Positions 1-7,809 of a stretch of 15,940 nt of DNA are shown one piece after another (position 1 is the first letter of the stretch; the number at the start of each line of letters is the position of its first letter). The translations under genes and the position numbers were made by a program. A model generated the notes under the pieces. It made no database searches. It worked only from the letters and a program-made list of their open reading frames with translations, and was not told where the DNA came from. The stretch is from the NCBI GenBank assembly GCA_910585395.1, contig CAJUCK010000034.1:1-15940 (forward strand), read 5' to 3'. This DNA comes from an uncultured Lachnospiraceae bacterium (GTDB lineage Bacteria; Bacillota; Clostridia; Lachnospirales; Lachnospiraceae).

Positions 1-29
1 AGGAATTGTTTTTCAAGGAGGAAATAGAG

Positions 30-773
30 ATGAATACTAACGGAATAGGAAATTCATATGCAGCGCAGGAGGCAGCAGCTCAGTCTGCTGCGGCAAATGA
101 TAAGACAAAGTCTACAGGGAAAACGAACAGGCCTTTTGGTCAGAAAGAGATCGGGAAGCCTCAGTTAAGCGAAAAGGCTCAAAAGTATTATGAAAAGCTG
201 AAGAAGAAATATTCAAATATGGAATTTATCCTGGTCAGTGCAGACATGAAGGAGGAGGCAGAGGCAAATGTAGGAAAATATGCCAGCAATAAGAATCTGA
301 TTGTTCTGATTGATGATGAGAAGATAGAAAAAATGGCAGAGGATGAAGCATACCGGAAGAAATATGAGGGCATACTGGACAATGCAACCAACAAGTTTGC
401 ACAGATGAAGACAAGTCTGGGCAAAAATGCAGACAGTGTGAAAGCGTACGGCATGAAATTTGATGACCATGGAAATGCTTCTTTCTTTGCAGTTATTGAT
501 AAGTCTCTGACCGCCCAGAGAGAACGGATACAGAACAGGCGGGAACAGAAGGCAGAAGACAGGAAAAATGCGGAAAAAAAGGCGCAGGCAAAGGAAAAAC
601 AGGAGAAACTACAAGAGTGGCAGAGCCGACCGGAAGATATGGTGACCGTAGAGGCGTCCTCCTGGGATGAATTGCTGCAGAAAATAAATGACACTGTAGC
701 CAAGGGGCGCAGCGATATGGTACAGACTCCTACAGAAGCTATGGTGGGACAGCAGTTTGACTATACGATATGA
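30..773 (+). CDS. DUF6033-like hypothetical protein
   Basis: A 247-aa soluble protein of unknown function. The ATG at 30 is chosen because a strong AAGGAGG lies at 15-21; an in-frame TTG at 6 would put this Shine-Dalgarno inside the gene. The N-terminus (about residues 1-35) is low-complexity, rich in Ala, Gln, Ser and Thr. A globular part follows (about 45-160) with the pattern LSEKAQKYYEKLKKKY, then NMEFILVSAD, then YGMKFDDHGNASFFAVIDKS. Residues about 160-198 are highly charged (Lys, Glu, Arg, Gln) and probably form one long helix or coiled coil. The arrangement matches my memory of the DUF6033 family of Lachnospiraceae, whose role is not known. No signal peptide or membrane segment is visible. 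The upstream context is outside the window, so it may be the last gene of a longer operon. Confidence 0.75.
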   Translation: MNTNGIGNSYAAQEAAAQSAAANDKTKSTGKTNRPFGQKEIGKPQLSEKAQKYYEKLKKKYSNMEFILVSADMKEEAEANVGKYASNKNLIVLIDDEKIEKMAEDEAYRKKYEGILDNATNKFAQMKTSLGKNADSVKAYGMKFDDHGNASFFAVIDKSLTAQRERIQNRREQKAEDRKNAEKKAQAKEKQEKLQEWQSRPEDMVTVEASSWDELLQKINDTVAKGRSDMVQTPTEAMVGQQFDYTI

Positions 774-833
774 TACTTCTGACGGCATAACAGGGGAAAG
801 AGGCTGCCATATGAGACAGTGGAAGGAGAAAAG

Positions 834-1385
834 ATGAACCCGTCCATAAACTGGAAGGCATTGGAGAAAAATATATGTGATACTTTGAAAGAATGGGAGT
901 TAAAATTAGGTTACAGTAAAGAGCCAATAGAATTGTATTACCCCGCAGAAAGCCTTAGCTCTTTACTGGGACTGTCAGGGGAAAATGCAGATGAACTGGA
1001 GAAAGTTCTCGTGTTTTTTTCTGACAAAGTGAAAGAACATTTAGGGGAAGTTCAGATTACTCGTAACAGGGGAAGATATTGTATTCGTATTTCGGAAGCA
1101 GGGAGCAGGTATGTGAGAGACTATATATCTGCAAGTCCATTTCTAGTAAAGTTTCTGGAAGTGATTCACCAGCCATGCAGCAGCCTGGCATCTGTGGAGC
1201 AAGTGTTTTATGAATTTTCCAGACATGTGGTTAAAAAGAAGGAGGAAGACGGAGCATATATTTTCTTTTTTCAGAATGCTGAAATTGATGAATATGTGTA
1301 TTGTGTGGAAGAAGAAGAATTTGGACTTCAATATCATCGGTTTACGAGAGAAGATTATAAGAGTTTGTATGGTAAACTGCCATGA
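834..1385 (+). CDS. DUF3877-like hypothetical protein
   Basis: A 183-aa protein of unknown function. ATG 834 is preferred over the in-frame GTG at 819 because AGGAG at 824-828 sits 5 nt before it. The sequence has the pattern LGYSKEPIELYYPAESL near the N-terminus, EVQITRNRGRYCIRI in the middle, and an acidic C-terminal part with EYVYCVEEEEFGLQYHRF. This resembles the DUF3877 family, small cytoplasmic proteins found mainly in Lachnospiraceae with no assigned function. No membrane segment or catalytic motif stands out. It lies 60 bp after the preceding gene with no obvious terminator between, so the two are probably co-transcribed. Transcription likely ends at the hairpin at 1421-1458. Confidence 0.75.
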   Translation: MNPSINWKALEKNICDTLKEWELKLGYSKEPIELYYPAESLSSLLGLSGENADELEKVLVFFSDKVKEHLGEVQITRNRGRYCIRISEAGSRYVRDYISASPFLVKFLEVIHQPCSSLASVEQVFYEFSRHVVKKKEEDGAYIFFFQNAEIDEYVYCVEEEEFGLQYHRFTREDYKSLYGKLP

Positions 1386-1420
1386 CAGAAAAGGAAGGAC
1401 AGATTGATACAGAAAATAAA

Positions 1421-1458
1421 GGAGCCAAAGACCATGAGAGTTACAGGTCTGTGGCTCC
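1421..1458. terminator. Bidirectional terminator between convergent genes
   Basis: GGAGCCA (1421-1427) pairs with TGGCTCC (1452-1458) and AGACC (1429-1433) pairs with GGTCT (1446-1450), with one A-G mismatch between and a 12-nt loop. On the + strand it is followed by TGTTTCG; on the - strand it is followed by the U-rich run TTTATTTTCTG (complement of 1410-1420). It lies between the ends of the + gene at 834-1385 and the - gene at 1473-1718, so it can serve both. The U-tract is better on the - strand. Confidence 0.75.
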
Positions 1459-1472
1459 TGTTTCGCTGTAAT

Positions 1473-1718
1473 TCAGTTATGTCTGTGTTTCCCCTGGCCG
1501 CTGTGCAGCATATCAATTTCCAGAGGACTTGGATTCGTAAAAGCGCTCTGAGGAAGAAAATTATAGACTTCCAGATATGAGTCAAGTTCTGCACTGTCCT
1601 GTGGAGGTCTGGGGACAGCTCCGGTGCAGTCCGTTACGGAACTTGCTTTTAAATAATCATAGTTATCTGTAAGATCTGGCACTGGGTGAGTGTCTTTATT
1701 TTTGTTATCGCTGTTCAT
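1473..1718 (-). CDS. Small hypothetical protein (81 aa)
   Basis: An 81-aa protein that I do not recognise. It is supported as a gene by a near-perfect ribosome site (AGGAGGTAA on the - strand, complement of 1722-1730) placed 3 nt before the ATG at 1718, by a terminator just beyond its stop, and by the lack of a better reading of this stretch. The protein is polar and acidic in its N-terminal half, with a Pro-rich PRPPQDSAELDSYLEVYNFLP patch, and ends in a basic, His-containing tail (GQGKHRHN). It has no signal peptide or membrane segment. It stands alone and divergent from metF. A possible sporulation-type promoter lies upstream (1748-1776); if real, it would suggest a spore-related role, but the protein itself does not show this. 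Confidence 0.6.
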   Translation of the reverse strand: MNSDNKNKDTHPVPDLTDNYDYLKASSVTDCTGAVPRPPQDSAELDSYLEVYNFLPQSAFTNPSPLEIDMLHSGQGKHRHN

Positions 1719-1800
1719 AAATTACCTCCTGGAATAAGTTTTGTTTATAGTATCTGGCTTTTTCTACAATCTATACATGAAAAGATCTGCAATCCGGTAT

Positions 1801-1829
1801 TTGACTTTTATAAGGCAAATCATTATAAT
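1801..1829 (+). promoter_or_regulatory. Sigma-A promoter of the metF operon
   Basis: A -35 box TTGACT (1801-1806) and a perfect -10 box TATAAT (1824-1829) are separated by 17 nt. The predicted start of transcription is near 1836, giving a leader of roughly 57 nt before metF. A short hairpin (TAAAGC 1842-1847 with GCTTTA 1854-1859) lies in this leader, but it is far too short for a cobalamin riboswitch and shows no SAM-riboswitch core. Confidence 0.85.
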
Positions 1830-1893
1830 GATTGAAAGTGTTAAAGCATTCTTGCTTTATAAAAATTTTGCTGACTAAAAGAAAGAGGAATTT

Positions 1894-2766
1894 ATGAAAA
1901 TAACAGATTTATTAAAGACAAAAGAAGTAACTATAAGCTGTGAGCTATTTCCGCCTAAGAAAGGATCAGAGCTAAAAAAAGCTCATGAAGTTGTGAGAGC
2001 AACAGCAGCATTAAAACCAGCTTATATCAGTGTTACTTATGGAGCCAGCGGCGGTATCAGTGAACATACAGTGGATATGGCAAATGAGGTGCAGAATGTA
2101 AATGGGGTGACTGCATTGGCACATCTGACTTGTGCATCCTCTGGTAAAGAAAAGATTCATCAGGTGCTGAAAGAGTTAAAAGAGAAGAAAATTGAAAATA
2201 TCCTTGCACTTCGGGGGGATATTCCAGAAGAGGTTGATTTTCCTCTGCCTAATCAGTATCATCATGCCAGCGAGCTGATGGAGGAAATCAGAGAATTTGG
2301 GGATTTTTGTATTGGCGGTGCATGTTATCCAGAAGGGCATCCAGAAGCAGAATCCATTGATGCAGATCTTGATAATCTCAAACGGAAGGTAGAAGCAGGC
2401 TGTGAGTTTCTCACTACTCAAATGTTTTTTGATAATAATATTTTGTATAATTTTTTATACAGGGCTTTGAAAAAGAATATTCAGGTGCCAGTAATTGCAG
2501 GGATAATGCCTGTGACAAATGTGAACCAGATTAAAAGGATTACAGCATTGTCAGGCACGATTCTGCCGCAGCGGTTTCGTGCTATTGTGGAACGGTTTGC
2601 ACATGAACAGGCTGCTTTGAAACAGGCTGGTATCGCCTACGCCACAGATCAGATTATTGATTTAATTGCAAATGGCGTCAATCATGTGCATATCTATACC
2701 ATGAATAAACCAGATGTGGCAGGAGCCATTTTAAAAAATCTCTCTGAAATTTATCGGGCAGAATAA
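1894..2766 (+). CDS. metF: Methylenetetrahydrofolate reductase
   Basis: A 290-aa cytoplasmic flavoenzyme (family length about 290-300) that reduces 5,10-methylene-THF to 5-methyl-THF, the methyl donor for methionine synthesis. It shows the full set of family motifs in order: SCELFPPK with catalytic Glu17, ISVTYGA (45-51), LTC (78-80), ILALRGD with Asp109, ACYPEGHPEA (143-152), TTQMFFD (174-180), PVIAGIMPVTN, and GVNHVHIYTMN near the C-terminus. ATG 1894 has an AAGAGG-type ribosome site at 1883-1888. It is the first gene of an operon with the methionine-synthase activation protein and MetH, so methyl-THF supply and use are co-expressed. No reason was seen to suspect a MetV-dependent (acetogen-type) enzyme, since no metV is adjacent. 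Confidence 0.97.
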   Translation: MKITDLLKTKEVTISCELFPPKKGSELKKAHEVVRATAALKPAYISVTYGASGGISEHTVDMANEVQNVNGVTALAHLTCASSGKEKIHQVLKELKEKKIENILALRGDIPEEVDFPLPNQYHHASELMEEIREFGDFCIGGACYPEGHPEAESIDADLDNLKRKVEAGCEFLTTQMFFDNNILYNFLYRALKKNIQVPVIAGIMPVTNVNQIKRITALSGTILPQRFRAIVERFAHEQAALKQAGIAYATDQIIDLIANGVNHVHIYTMNKPDVAGAILKNLSEIYRAE

Positions 2767-2785
2767 TAAGAAAGTGCGGCTTAAT

Positions 2786-3442
2786 ATGAGAGCAGACAGA
2801 AAAGAGACCTTGCGGTATTTAGGGTACCGCGGACAGGAAATAGAGCAGAAGACAGCTCAGATGATAGAAGAGACAGCAGAAGAACTGGAAAAGGGCAGCA
2901 GCCCTAAGAGCATTTACCAGGAATATAGCTGTCAGGTATTAGGAGATAACGTAAAGATTGGGGAACTTACCGTGTCAAGCCATAATCTTGCAGTGAATCT
3001 TAAAGGGTGTGAGCGTGCGGTGCTGCTTGCAGCGACTATTGGAAGGGCAGCGGATTTTATGATTCGGAAATATTCAGTTTCCAATCTGGCAAAGGCTGCG
3101 GTGGTGCAGGCTGCAGGTGCTGCATGTATTGAGAGTTATGTGGATGAAGTGGAGGAAGAAGTTCGAAGGAATGCTGTAAAACGAGGCTTATTTCTGCGTC
3201 CAAGATTCAGTCCAGGATATGGCGATTTTGCGCTGGAACATCAGAAAGACATTTTTCAGATGCTGGAATGCAGTAAGCGAATTGGAGTTACTCTAACAGA
3301 AGGAAATCTGATGATGCCATCTAAGTCAGTGACGGCGGTGATAGGACTGACCACGAAAGAGCGGGAATCCTGCCAGATGGAGAAATGCGGCCTCTGTGCT
3401 AAGACAGATTGTGAATTCCGTCAGGAAGGAGAGAATTTATGA
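2786..3442 (+). CDS. Stand-alone B12-dependent methionine synthase activation protein
   Basis: A 218-aa protein matching the activation (AdoMet-binding) domain that forms the C-terminus of full-length MetH. It supports the reductive remethylation of cob(II)alamin when the methionine synthase becomes oxidised. Key features are the AdoMet-binding RxxxGY motif (RFSPGY, residues 140-145), the conserved SKSVTAVIGL segment, and a Cys-rich tail (C-x4-KC-x2-C-x4-DC) seen in the free-standing versions. The start is uncertain: ATG 2786 and an in-frame GTG at 2774 both lack a clear Shine-Dalgarno; I chose the ATG because the recognisable homology begins at RKETLRYLGYRGQE. The gene follows metF by 19 nt and its stop overlaps the metH start (ATGA at 3439-3442), so translation is coupled to metH. 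Confidence 0.9.
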   Translation: MRADRKETLRYLGYRGQEIEQKTAQMIEETAEELEKGSSPKSIYQEYSCQVLGDNVKIGELTVSSHNLAVNLKGCERAVLLAATIGRAADFMIRKYSVSNLAKAAVVQAAGAACIESYVDEVEEEVRRNAVKRGLFLRPRFSPGYGDFALEHQKDIFQMLECSKRIGVTLTEGNLMMPSKSVTAVIGLTTKERESCQMEKCGLCAKTDCEFRQEGENL

Positions 3443-5823
3443 GTTTTAAAGAGCGGCTGGGAAGAGAATTATTGTTTTTTGACGGTGCCATGGGTACCAT
3501 GCTTCAGGAGAGAGGGCTTAAATCAGGAGATCTGCCGGAAATATGGAATGTGGACAGAGAAGAAGTTATTCTGGATATTCACAGACAGTATCTGGAAGCT
3601 GGCTGTGACATTGTAAAAGCGAATACTTTTGGGGCAAATCCTTTTAAGATGAGGGAGACAGGCTATTGTTGTGAAGAGGTGGTAAAGAAGGGAATTCAGA
3701 TTGTAAAACGTGCCATAGCAGAATCTGGCAGAAAAGCATATGCGGCTCTGGATATTGGTTCGCTGGGAAAATTATTGGAACCTCTGGGAGAATTGTCTTT
3801 TGACGAAGCTTATGAGGCATTCCGTCCTATGTGTATGGCAGGAGAAGCAGCGGGAGCGGACTTGTGTCTTATTGAAACCATGAACGATACTTATGAAATT
3901 AAGGCGGCGGTGCTTGCCGCAAAAGAAAACACAAGCCTTCCGATTGTGGTAACCATGGTATTTGATGAAAGTGGGAAACTTCTGACAGGCGCAGATATGG
4001 AAGCGGCAGTGGCGATGTTAGAAGGACTCAGAGTGGATGCCTTAGGATTAAATTGTGGATTTGGGCCAGATGTGATGCAGGAATTTCTTCTCAATCTCAG
4101 AAAAATTACATCACTTCCGATTGTAGTAAATCCCAATGCAGGACTTCCAGTAGTGGTAGATGGCCGAACTTGTTTTCATGTGGGAGCAGAAGAGTTTGCC
4201 AGCATTATGAAAAAAATTGCACAGGAAGGTGTTTCTGTAATGGGAGGGTGCTGTGGCACAACGCCAGCGCATATTCACGCTCTGGTAGAGACATGCAGAG
4301 AGATTCAGCCGATGGAACTGACAGATAAGAACCGGTCTGTGGTATCTTCTTATACTCATGCAGTGGAGCTGAACAGCCATCCAAAAATTATAGGAGAACG
4401 GATTAATCCTACGGGAAAATCAAGGTTTAAACAGGCGCTCAGGGACAATGACCTGGAATACATTTACAGAGAAGCTTTAGCGCAGCAGGACAAAGGGGCT
4501 CATATTCTGGACGTGAATGTGGGGCTTCCAGAGATAGATGAGGTGGAAATGATGCGCTCTGTGGTTACAGGTTTGCAGGGGATTACAGATCTGCCGCTGC
4601 AGATTGACACTTCAGATCCAGCAGCCATGGAGACAGCAATGCGCTTATATAATGGCAAGCCTCTTATAAATTCTGTCAATGGCAAACAGGAATCTATGGA
4701 CGCCGTATTTCCTCTGGCAGCAAAGTATGGTGGTATGATTGTATGCCTGACATTAGATGAACACGGAATTCCAGAGACAGCAGAGGGACGAATTAAAATA
4801 GCGGAAAAGATCATCAGGGAAGCGGCAAAGTATGGGATAGGGAAAAAAGATCTTTTAATAGATACGTTGACCATGACAATCAGTACCGGGCAGGAAAACG
4901 CCAGTATTACCCTGGAGGCGCTTAACTATGTACGGCATGTACTTGGTGTTCATACAACGCTGGGAGTGTCAAATATTTCTTTTGGGCTCCCCCAGAGAGA
5001 ACGCGTCAATACGGCTTTTTTTACGATTGCACTGGCGCAGGGATTGAGTGCTGGGATTATTAACCCTAACAGTGAAGCGATGATGGCAGCATATCACGCC
5101 TGTTGTGCCCTGAATGGAAGCGACAGCCAATGCAAGGATTATATTTCCATATATTCACAGCAAAGTGAACCGCCCAAGACAGCGGCGTCAAATAGCAGAG
5201 AAGCCAGCCTGTTTGATGCAGTTGTGAGGGGGCTTGCAGAGAGCGCTTATAAGGCGGCAGAAAAAGAGCTGGAAACCAAAAAACCTCTTGAAGTTATTGA
5301 TGAGATACTTATTCCAGCATTGGATAAAGTTGGACAAGGATTTGAGAATAAGACGGTATTTCTGCCTCAGTTACTGATGAGCGCAGATGCAGCTAAGGCT
5401 GGATTTGATGCTATTAAAGAGCATTTAAAAGCCAAGGGAGATACCTCAGAGTCCAAAGGTACAATCGTGATTGCCACCGTAAAGGGAGATATTCACGATA
5501 TTGGAAAAAATATTGTAAAGGTGCTGCTTAAGAATTATGGTTTCCATGTAATAGATCTGGGAAAAGATGTATCTCCGGAACTAGTGGTGGAAACGGCGAA
5601 GAAGCATCAGGTGAAACTTGTGGGATTAAGCGCTTTGATGACCACCACTGTGGCAAATATGGAGATTACGATTAAGATGCTGAAAAAAGAGCTTCCAGAC
5701 TGCAGAGTGATGGTAGGAGGCGCGGTGCTTACGCAGACTTATGCGGACATGATTGGCGCGGATTTTTACTCTAAGGATGCCATGGGTTCTATACGGTATG
5801 CCAATGAATTGTTTCAGGCATAA
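3439..5823 (+). CDS. metH: B12-dependent methionine synthase lacking the activation domain
   Basis: A 794-aa cobalamin-dependent 5-methyl-THF:homocysteine methyltransferase. The order of domains is homocysteine-binding barrel (about 1-285), with zinc ligands Cys206 (LNCGFGP) and Cys271/Cys272 (GGCCGTTPAH); pterin-binding barrel (about 310-570), with IIGERINPTG and DVNVGLPEID; and B12-binding cap plus Rossmann domain (about 590-794), with the DxHxxG signature at Asp684-His686-Gly689, His686 being the lower cobalt ligand. E. coli MetH is about 1,227 aa; the missing part is the C-terminal activation domain, which the preceding gene supplies. The frame is intact and ends naturally after the B12 domain, so this is the short clostridial form and not a truncation. 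AAGGAGAG at 3425-3432 is the ribosome site. Confidence 0.96.
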   Translation: MSFKERLGRELLFFDGAMGTMLQERGLKSGDLPEIWNVDREEVILDIHRQYLEAGCDIVKANTFGANPFKMRETGYCCEEVVKKGIQIVKRAIAESGRKAYAALDIGSLGKLLEPLGELSFDEAYEAFRPMCMAGEAAGADLCLIETMNDTYEIKAAVLAAKENTSLPIVVTMVFDESGKLLTGADMEAAVAMLEGLRVDALGLNCGFGPDVMQEFLLNLRKITSLPIVVNPNAGLPVVVDGRTCFHVGAEEFASIMKKIAQEGVSVMGGCCGTTPAHIHALVETCREIQPMELTDKNRSVVSSYTHAVELNSHPKIIGERINPTGKSRFKQALRDNDLEYIYREALAQQDKGAHILDVNVGLPEIDEVEMMRSVVTGLQGITDLPLQIDTSDPAAMETAMRLYNGKPLINSVNGKQESMDAVFPLAAKYGGMIVCLTLDEHGIPETAEGRIKIAEKIIREAAKYGIGKKDLLIDTLTMTISTGQENASITLEALNYVRHVLGVHTTLGVSNISFGLPQRERVNTAFFTIALAQGLSAGIINPNSEAMMAAYHACCALNGSDSQCKDYISIYSQQSEPPKTAASNSREASLFDAVVRGLAESAYKAAEKELETKKPLEVIDEILIPALDKVGQGFENKTVFLPQLLMSADAAKAGFDAIKEHLKAKGDTSESKGTIVIATVKGDIHDIGKNIVKVLLKNYGFHVIDLGKDVSPELVVETAKKHQVKLVGLSALMTTTVANMEITIKMLKKELPDCRVMVGGAVLTQTYADMIGADFYSKDAMGSIRYANELFQA

Positions 5824-5989
5824 CAGATAATAACGGAGTTTGTCAGAACTCTCCAATTCTTTCTGAATATATTAATATTGGAAACGATTGTGAATGTGCA
5901 GAGCATAAAGCAGTTGATTTTCATTTTACAGGAAATCATTTGAATTTCTGTAAGATCAATATTAATGTAGAGAAAGGAGTTGGAGAGTT
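5824..5989 (+). other. Intergenic stretch with nested inverted repeats and an open frame without a start
   Basis: A weak hairpin directly after metH (GAGTT 5836-5840 with AACTC 5847-5851) could act as a poor terminator. Beyond it, a perfect 10-bp inverted repeat, ATTAATATTG (5871-5880) and CAATATTAAT (5957-5966), encloses an inner hairpin of TTACAG-AAAT (5926-5936, one bulged G) with ATTTCTGTAA (5944-5953). The same DNA is also open in one + frame from 5808 to about 6096, with gene-like codon use and several Cys codons, but no ATG, GTG or TTG at a sensible place. It may be a folded leader of the next gene or the remains of a small gene. No confident promoter was seen. Confidence 0.4.
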
Positions 5990-6931
5990 TTGCATATTAA
6001 TTGGATGGTTTTGGAAATTGCAGCAGTGCTTTTGCTGCTGCTTATTATCTGCTGTGTTAGATATTATCGCCATAAACGTGCCAAGTGCAGGGTGAGACAG
6101 CGCAGTGACAAGGAGAAACTATGGGATATCAATCATGCATTGGAGCCTTTTGGTTTTGCCTATGATTTGCAGAAAGATATCTTTTATTCTCTGGAACATG
6201 CATGGCAGAGATATTTTGGGTATGGAAAACTGTACGATGAGATGGCTCCGGCCATGAATATGATTATTGACAGTGAACCAATTTATTTTGAATATGATAA
6301 TAGACATTGGATGATTGAGATCTGGAAAGGGCAGTATGGTATTACGACTGGAGCAGAAGTGGGAATTTATGTGGACTCTGAACGGGGAACAGAAGAAGAT
6401 CCAGAAAAAATTTTTTACCATTGTGTTTCTTCGGAAGAAGAAATTCCAATGGGAATGATTTTGTATAAAAATGGAAAGCAGATATTTCGACGTGAGAAAA
6501 AGCACTGGTGGCTGACTGGGTTTTCTCTGGGAGAATTTTCGTGGCCGGGAGAGCTGATGGTGGAGGTATCTTTAAATTTCCCAGATTTGGAGATGATGGA
6601 AGCATTTCTCGATGGCTGTTATCGGGCTGGTTATTGTCAGGAAGACCTTCATATTTGGTATAAGAGGGTATCTTTCCGTATGTATCGGCCAAAGGCAGAA
6701 CAGCCAAAAAGATATGGAAGGATTTTCAGAAGATGGATTCAATGGCAGAATTGCCATAACTGCAGACTATATCAAAGAGTTACAAAAGATTTTACCAGAA
6801 CTATTGATAAATTGGACTATCTAAAACAGGCATATCCCAGAATTTTTAGAATTATCATAAAAACAGGCAGAATTGCCTTGTGGAAGAAGAAACATGAGCC
6901 GTACCGGAAAAAAGCTGGACCAGGCATATAA
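5990..6931 (+). CDS. Membrane-anchored DUF4474 domain protein
   Basis: A 313-aa protein with one N-terminal membrane segment (about residues 6-24, Leu/Ile-rich) followed by a basic stretch (RYYRHKRAKCRVRQR), which predicts a cytoplasmic body. Residues about 50-290 match the DUF4474 family: PFGFAYDLQKDIFYSLEHAWQ, MIIDSEPIYFEYDNRHWMIE, WKGQYGITTGAEVGIY, then RREKKHWWLTGFSLGEFSWP. Function is unknown. The start is the TTG at 5990, placed 10 nt after AAAGGAG (5973-5979); the next ATG at 6005 lies too far from that site. The gene overlaps the start of the downstream metallophosphoesterase by 38 nt in another frame, so the two are probably made together. Confidence 0.85.
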   Translation: MHINWMVLEIAAVLLLLLIICCVRYYRHKRAKCRVRQRSDKEKLWDINHALEPFGFAYDLQKDIFYSLEHAWQRYFGYGKLYDEMAPAMNMIIDSEPIYFEYDNRHWMIEIWKGQYGITTGAEVGIYVDSERGTEEDPEKIFYHCVSSEEEIPMGMILYKNGKQIFRREKKHWWLTGFSLGEFSWPGELMVEVSLNFPDLEMMEAFLDGCYRAGYCQEDLHIWYKRVSFRMYRPKAEQPKRYGRIFRRWIQWQNCHNCRLYQRVTKDFTRTIDKLDYLKQAYPRIFRIIIKTGRIALWKKKHEPYRKKAGPGI

Positions 6932-7793
6932 AAAAGCTCTCTGCCTGCCCATTGATAAGAGAAGCCGCATTGTGCTGATGAGCGACTGCCATCGTGGGAT
7001 AGGAAACTGGGGAGATAATTTTCAGCCGAACCAAAATTTGTTTTTTGCGGCTTTGCAGCATTACAGCCGGAAAAATTTTACCTATATTGAGCTGGGAGAT
7101 GGAGATGAACTCTGGGAAAACCGAAATTTGGGAGAAATTGTGAGAATACACAGCAATCAGTTCTGGCTGATGGGAGAATTCTACAAAAGAGGGCGCTTTT
7201 ACATGTTGTTTGGAAATCATGACAGGAAGAAAGAGTGTGAAAAATATTTTAAATCCAATTGTCACAGTTATTATTGTGAGACGGAGGAACAGATGAAAAG
7301 TTTGTTTCCAGATATGAAGGTACAGGAGTCTATTCGCCTGCAGGAGATTCACAGTGGTGTTGAGCTGCTGCTGGTACATGGACATCAGGGAGATTTCTGG
7401 AATGATACTATGTGGAAATTAACTAGATTTTTGGTACGTTACCTCTGGCGCCCTCTGGAGCTGGCAGGATGCAATGATCCTACCAGTGCGGCCAAAAACT
7501 ATACCAGGAAGGAAAAGACGGAAAAAAGGCTGGCAGCATGGGCGAGTGAGCATAAAACCCTTCTGGTTGCAGGACATACACATCGCGCTTCCTTTCCAAA
7601 ACCTGGAGAGGGCTATTATTTCAATGATGGAAGCTGCGTGCATCCTCGATGCATTACAGCATTGGAATTAGAGTGCGGCGCTATTTCGCTGGTGAAGTGG
7701 TGTACCAGAGTGCGGGAAGATAATGTTCTTTATATTGGAAGAGAAGTTTTGGAAGGGCCGGTGGCATTGGAAGAATATATTCGAAAAATTTGA
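6894..7793 (+). CDS. Calcineurin-like metallophosphoesterase
   Basis: A 299-aa two-metal phosphoesterase. All metal-site motifs are present in order: DxH (Asp31, His33 in MSDCHRG), the GD motif (Asp69 in LGDGDELWEN), GNHD (Asn108-His109-Asp110), the HGHQGD segment (His162, His164), and GHTH (His228, His230). GDGDELWEN is typical of a Firmicute branch distantly related to LpxH-type UDP-diacylglucosamine hydrolases; these bacteria do not make lipid A, so the substrate is unknown. No membrane segment is evident. ATG 6894 is preferred over an in-frame TTG at 6873 because GGAAGAAG (6882-6889) precedes it by 4 nt. The start lies inside the end of the DUF4474 gene, which suggests translational coupling and a shared process, possibly at the membrane. 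Confidence 0.9.
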   Translation: MSRTGKKLDQAYKKALCLPIDKRSRIVLMSDCHRGIGNWGDNFQPNQNLFFAALQHYSRKNFTYIELGDGDELWENRNLGEIVRIHSNQFWLMGEFYKRGRFYMLFGNHDRKKECEKYFKSNCHSYYCETEEQMKSLFPDMKVQESIRLQEIHSGVELLLVHGHQGDFWNDTMWKLTRFLVRYLWRPLELAGCNDPTSAAKNYTRKEKTEKRLAAWASEHKTLLVAGHTHRASFPKPGEGYYFNDGSCVHPRCITALELECGAISLVKWCTRVREDNVLYIGREVLEGPVALEEYIRKI

Positions 7794-7809
7794 AAAAGCA
7801 TGCAACTTT

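Noticed and set aside
188..703. Long antisense frame (171 aa) opposite the DUF6033-like gene
   Set aside because: It mirrors the Lys/Glu-rich codons of the + gene, yielding a Ser/Phe/Cys-rich text with no ribosome site; the + frame has a strong Shine-Dalgarno.
1210..1407. Overlapping + frame of 65 aa within the DUF3877-like gene
   Set aside because: It is a Met/Lys-rich shadow of the real frame, with no independent ribosome site.
1830..1893. SAM or cobalamin riboswitch before metF
   Set aside because: The leader is only about 57 nt from the inferred start and holds just a 6-bp hairpin, too small for either class.
3439..5823. metH as a truncated pseudogene because it lacks the C-terminal domain
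   Set aside because: The frame is intact, all zinc and B12 motifs are present, it ends neatly after the B12 domain, and the missing domain is encoded by the coupled upstream gene.
6119..6505. Antisense frame of 128 aa inside the DUF4474 gene
   Set aside because: It is opposite a clear family match and has no ribosome site or recognisable protein pattern.
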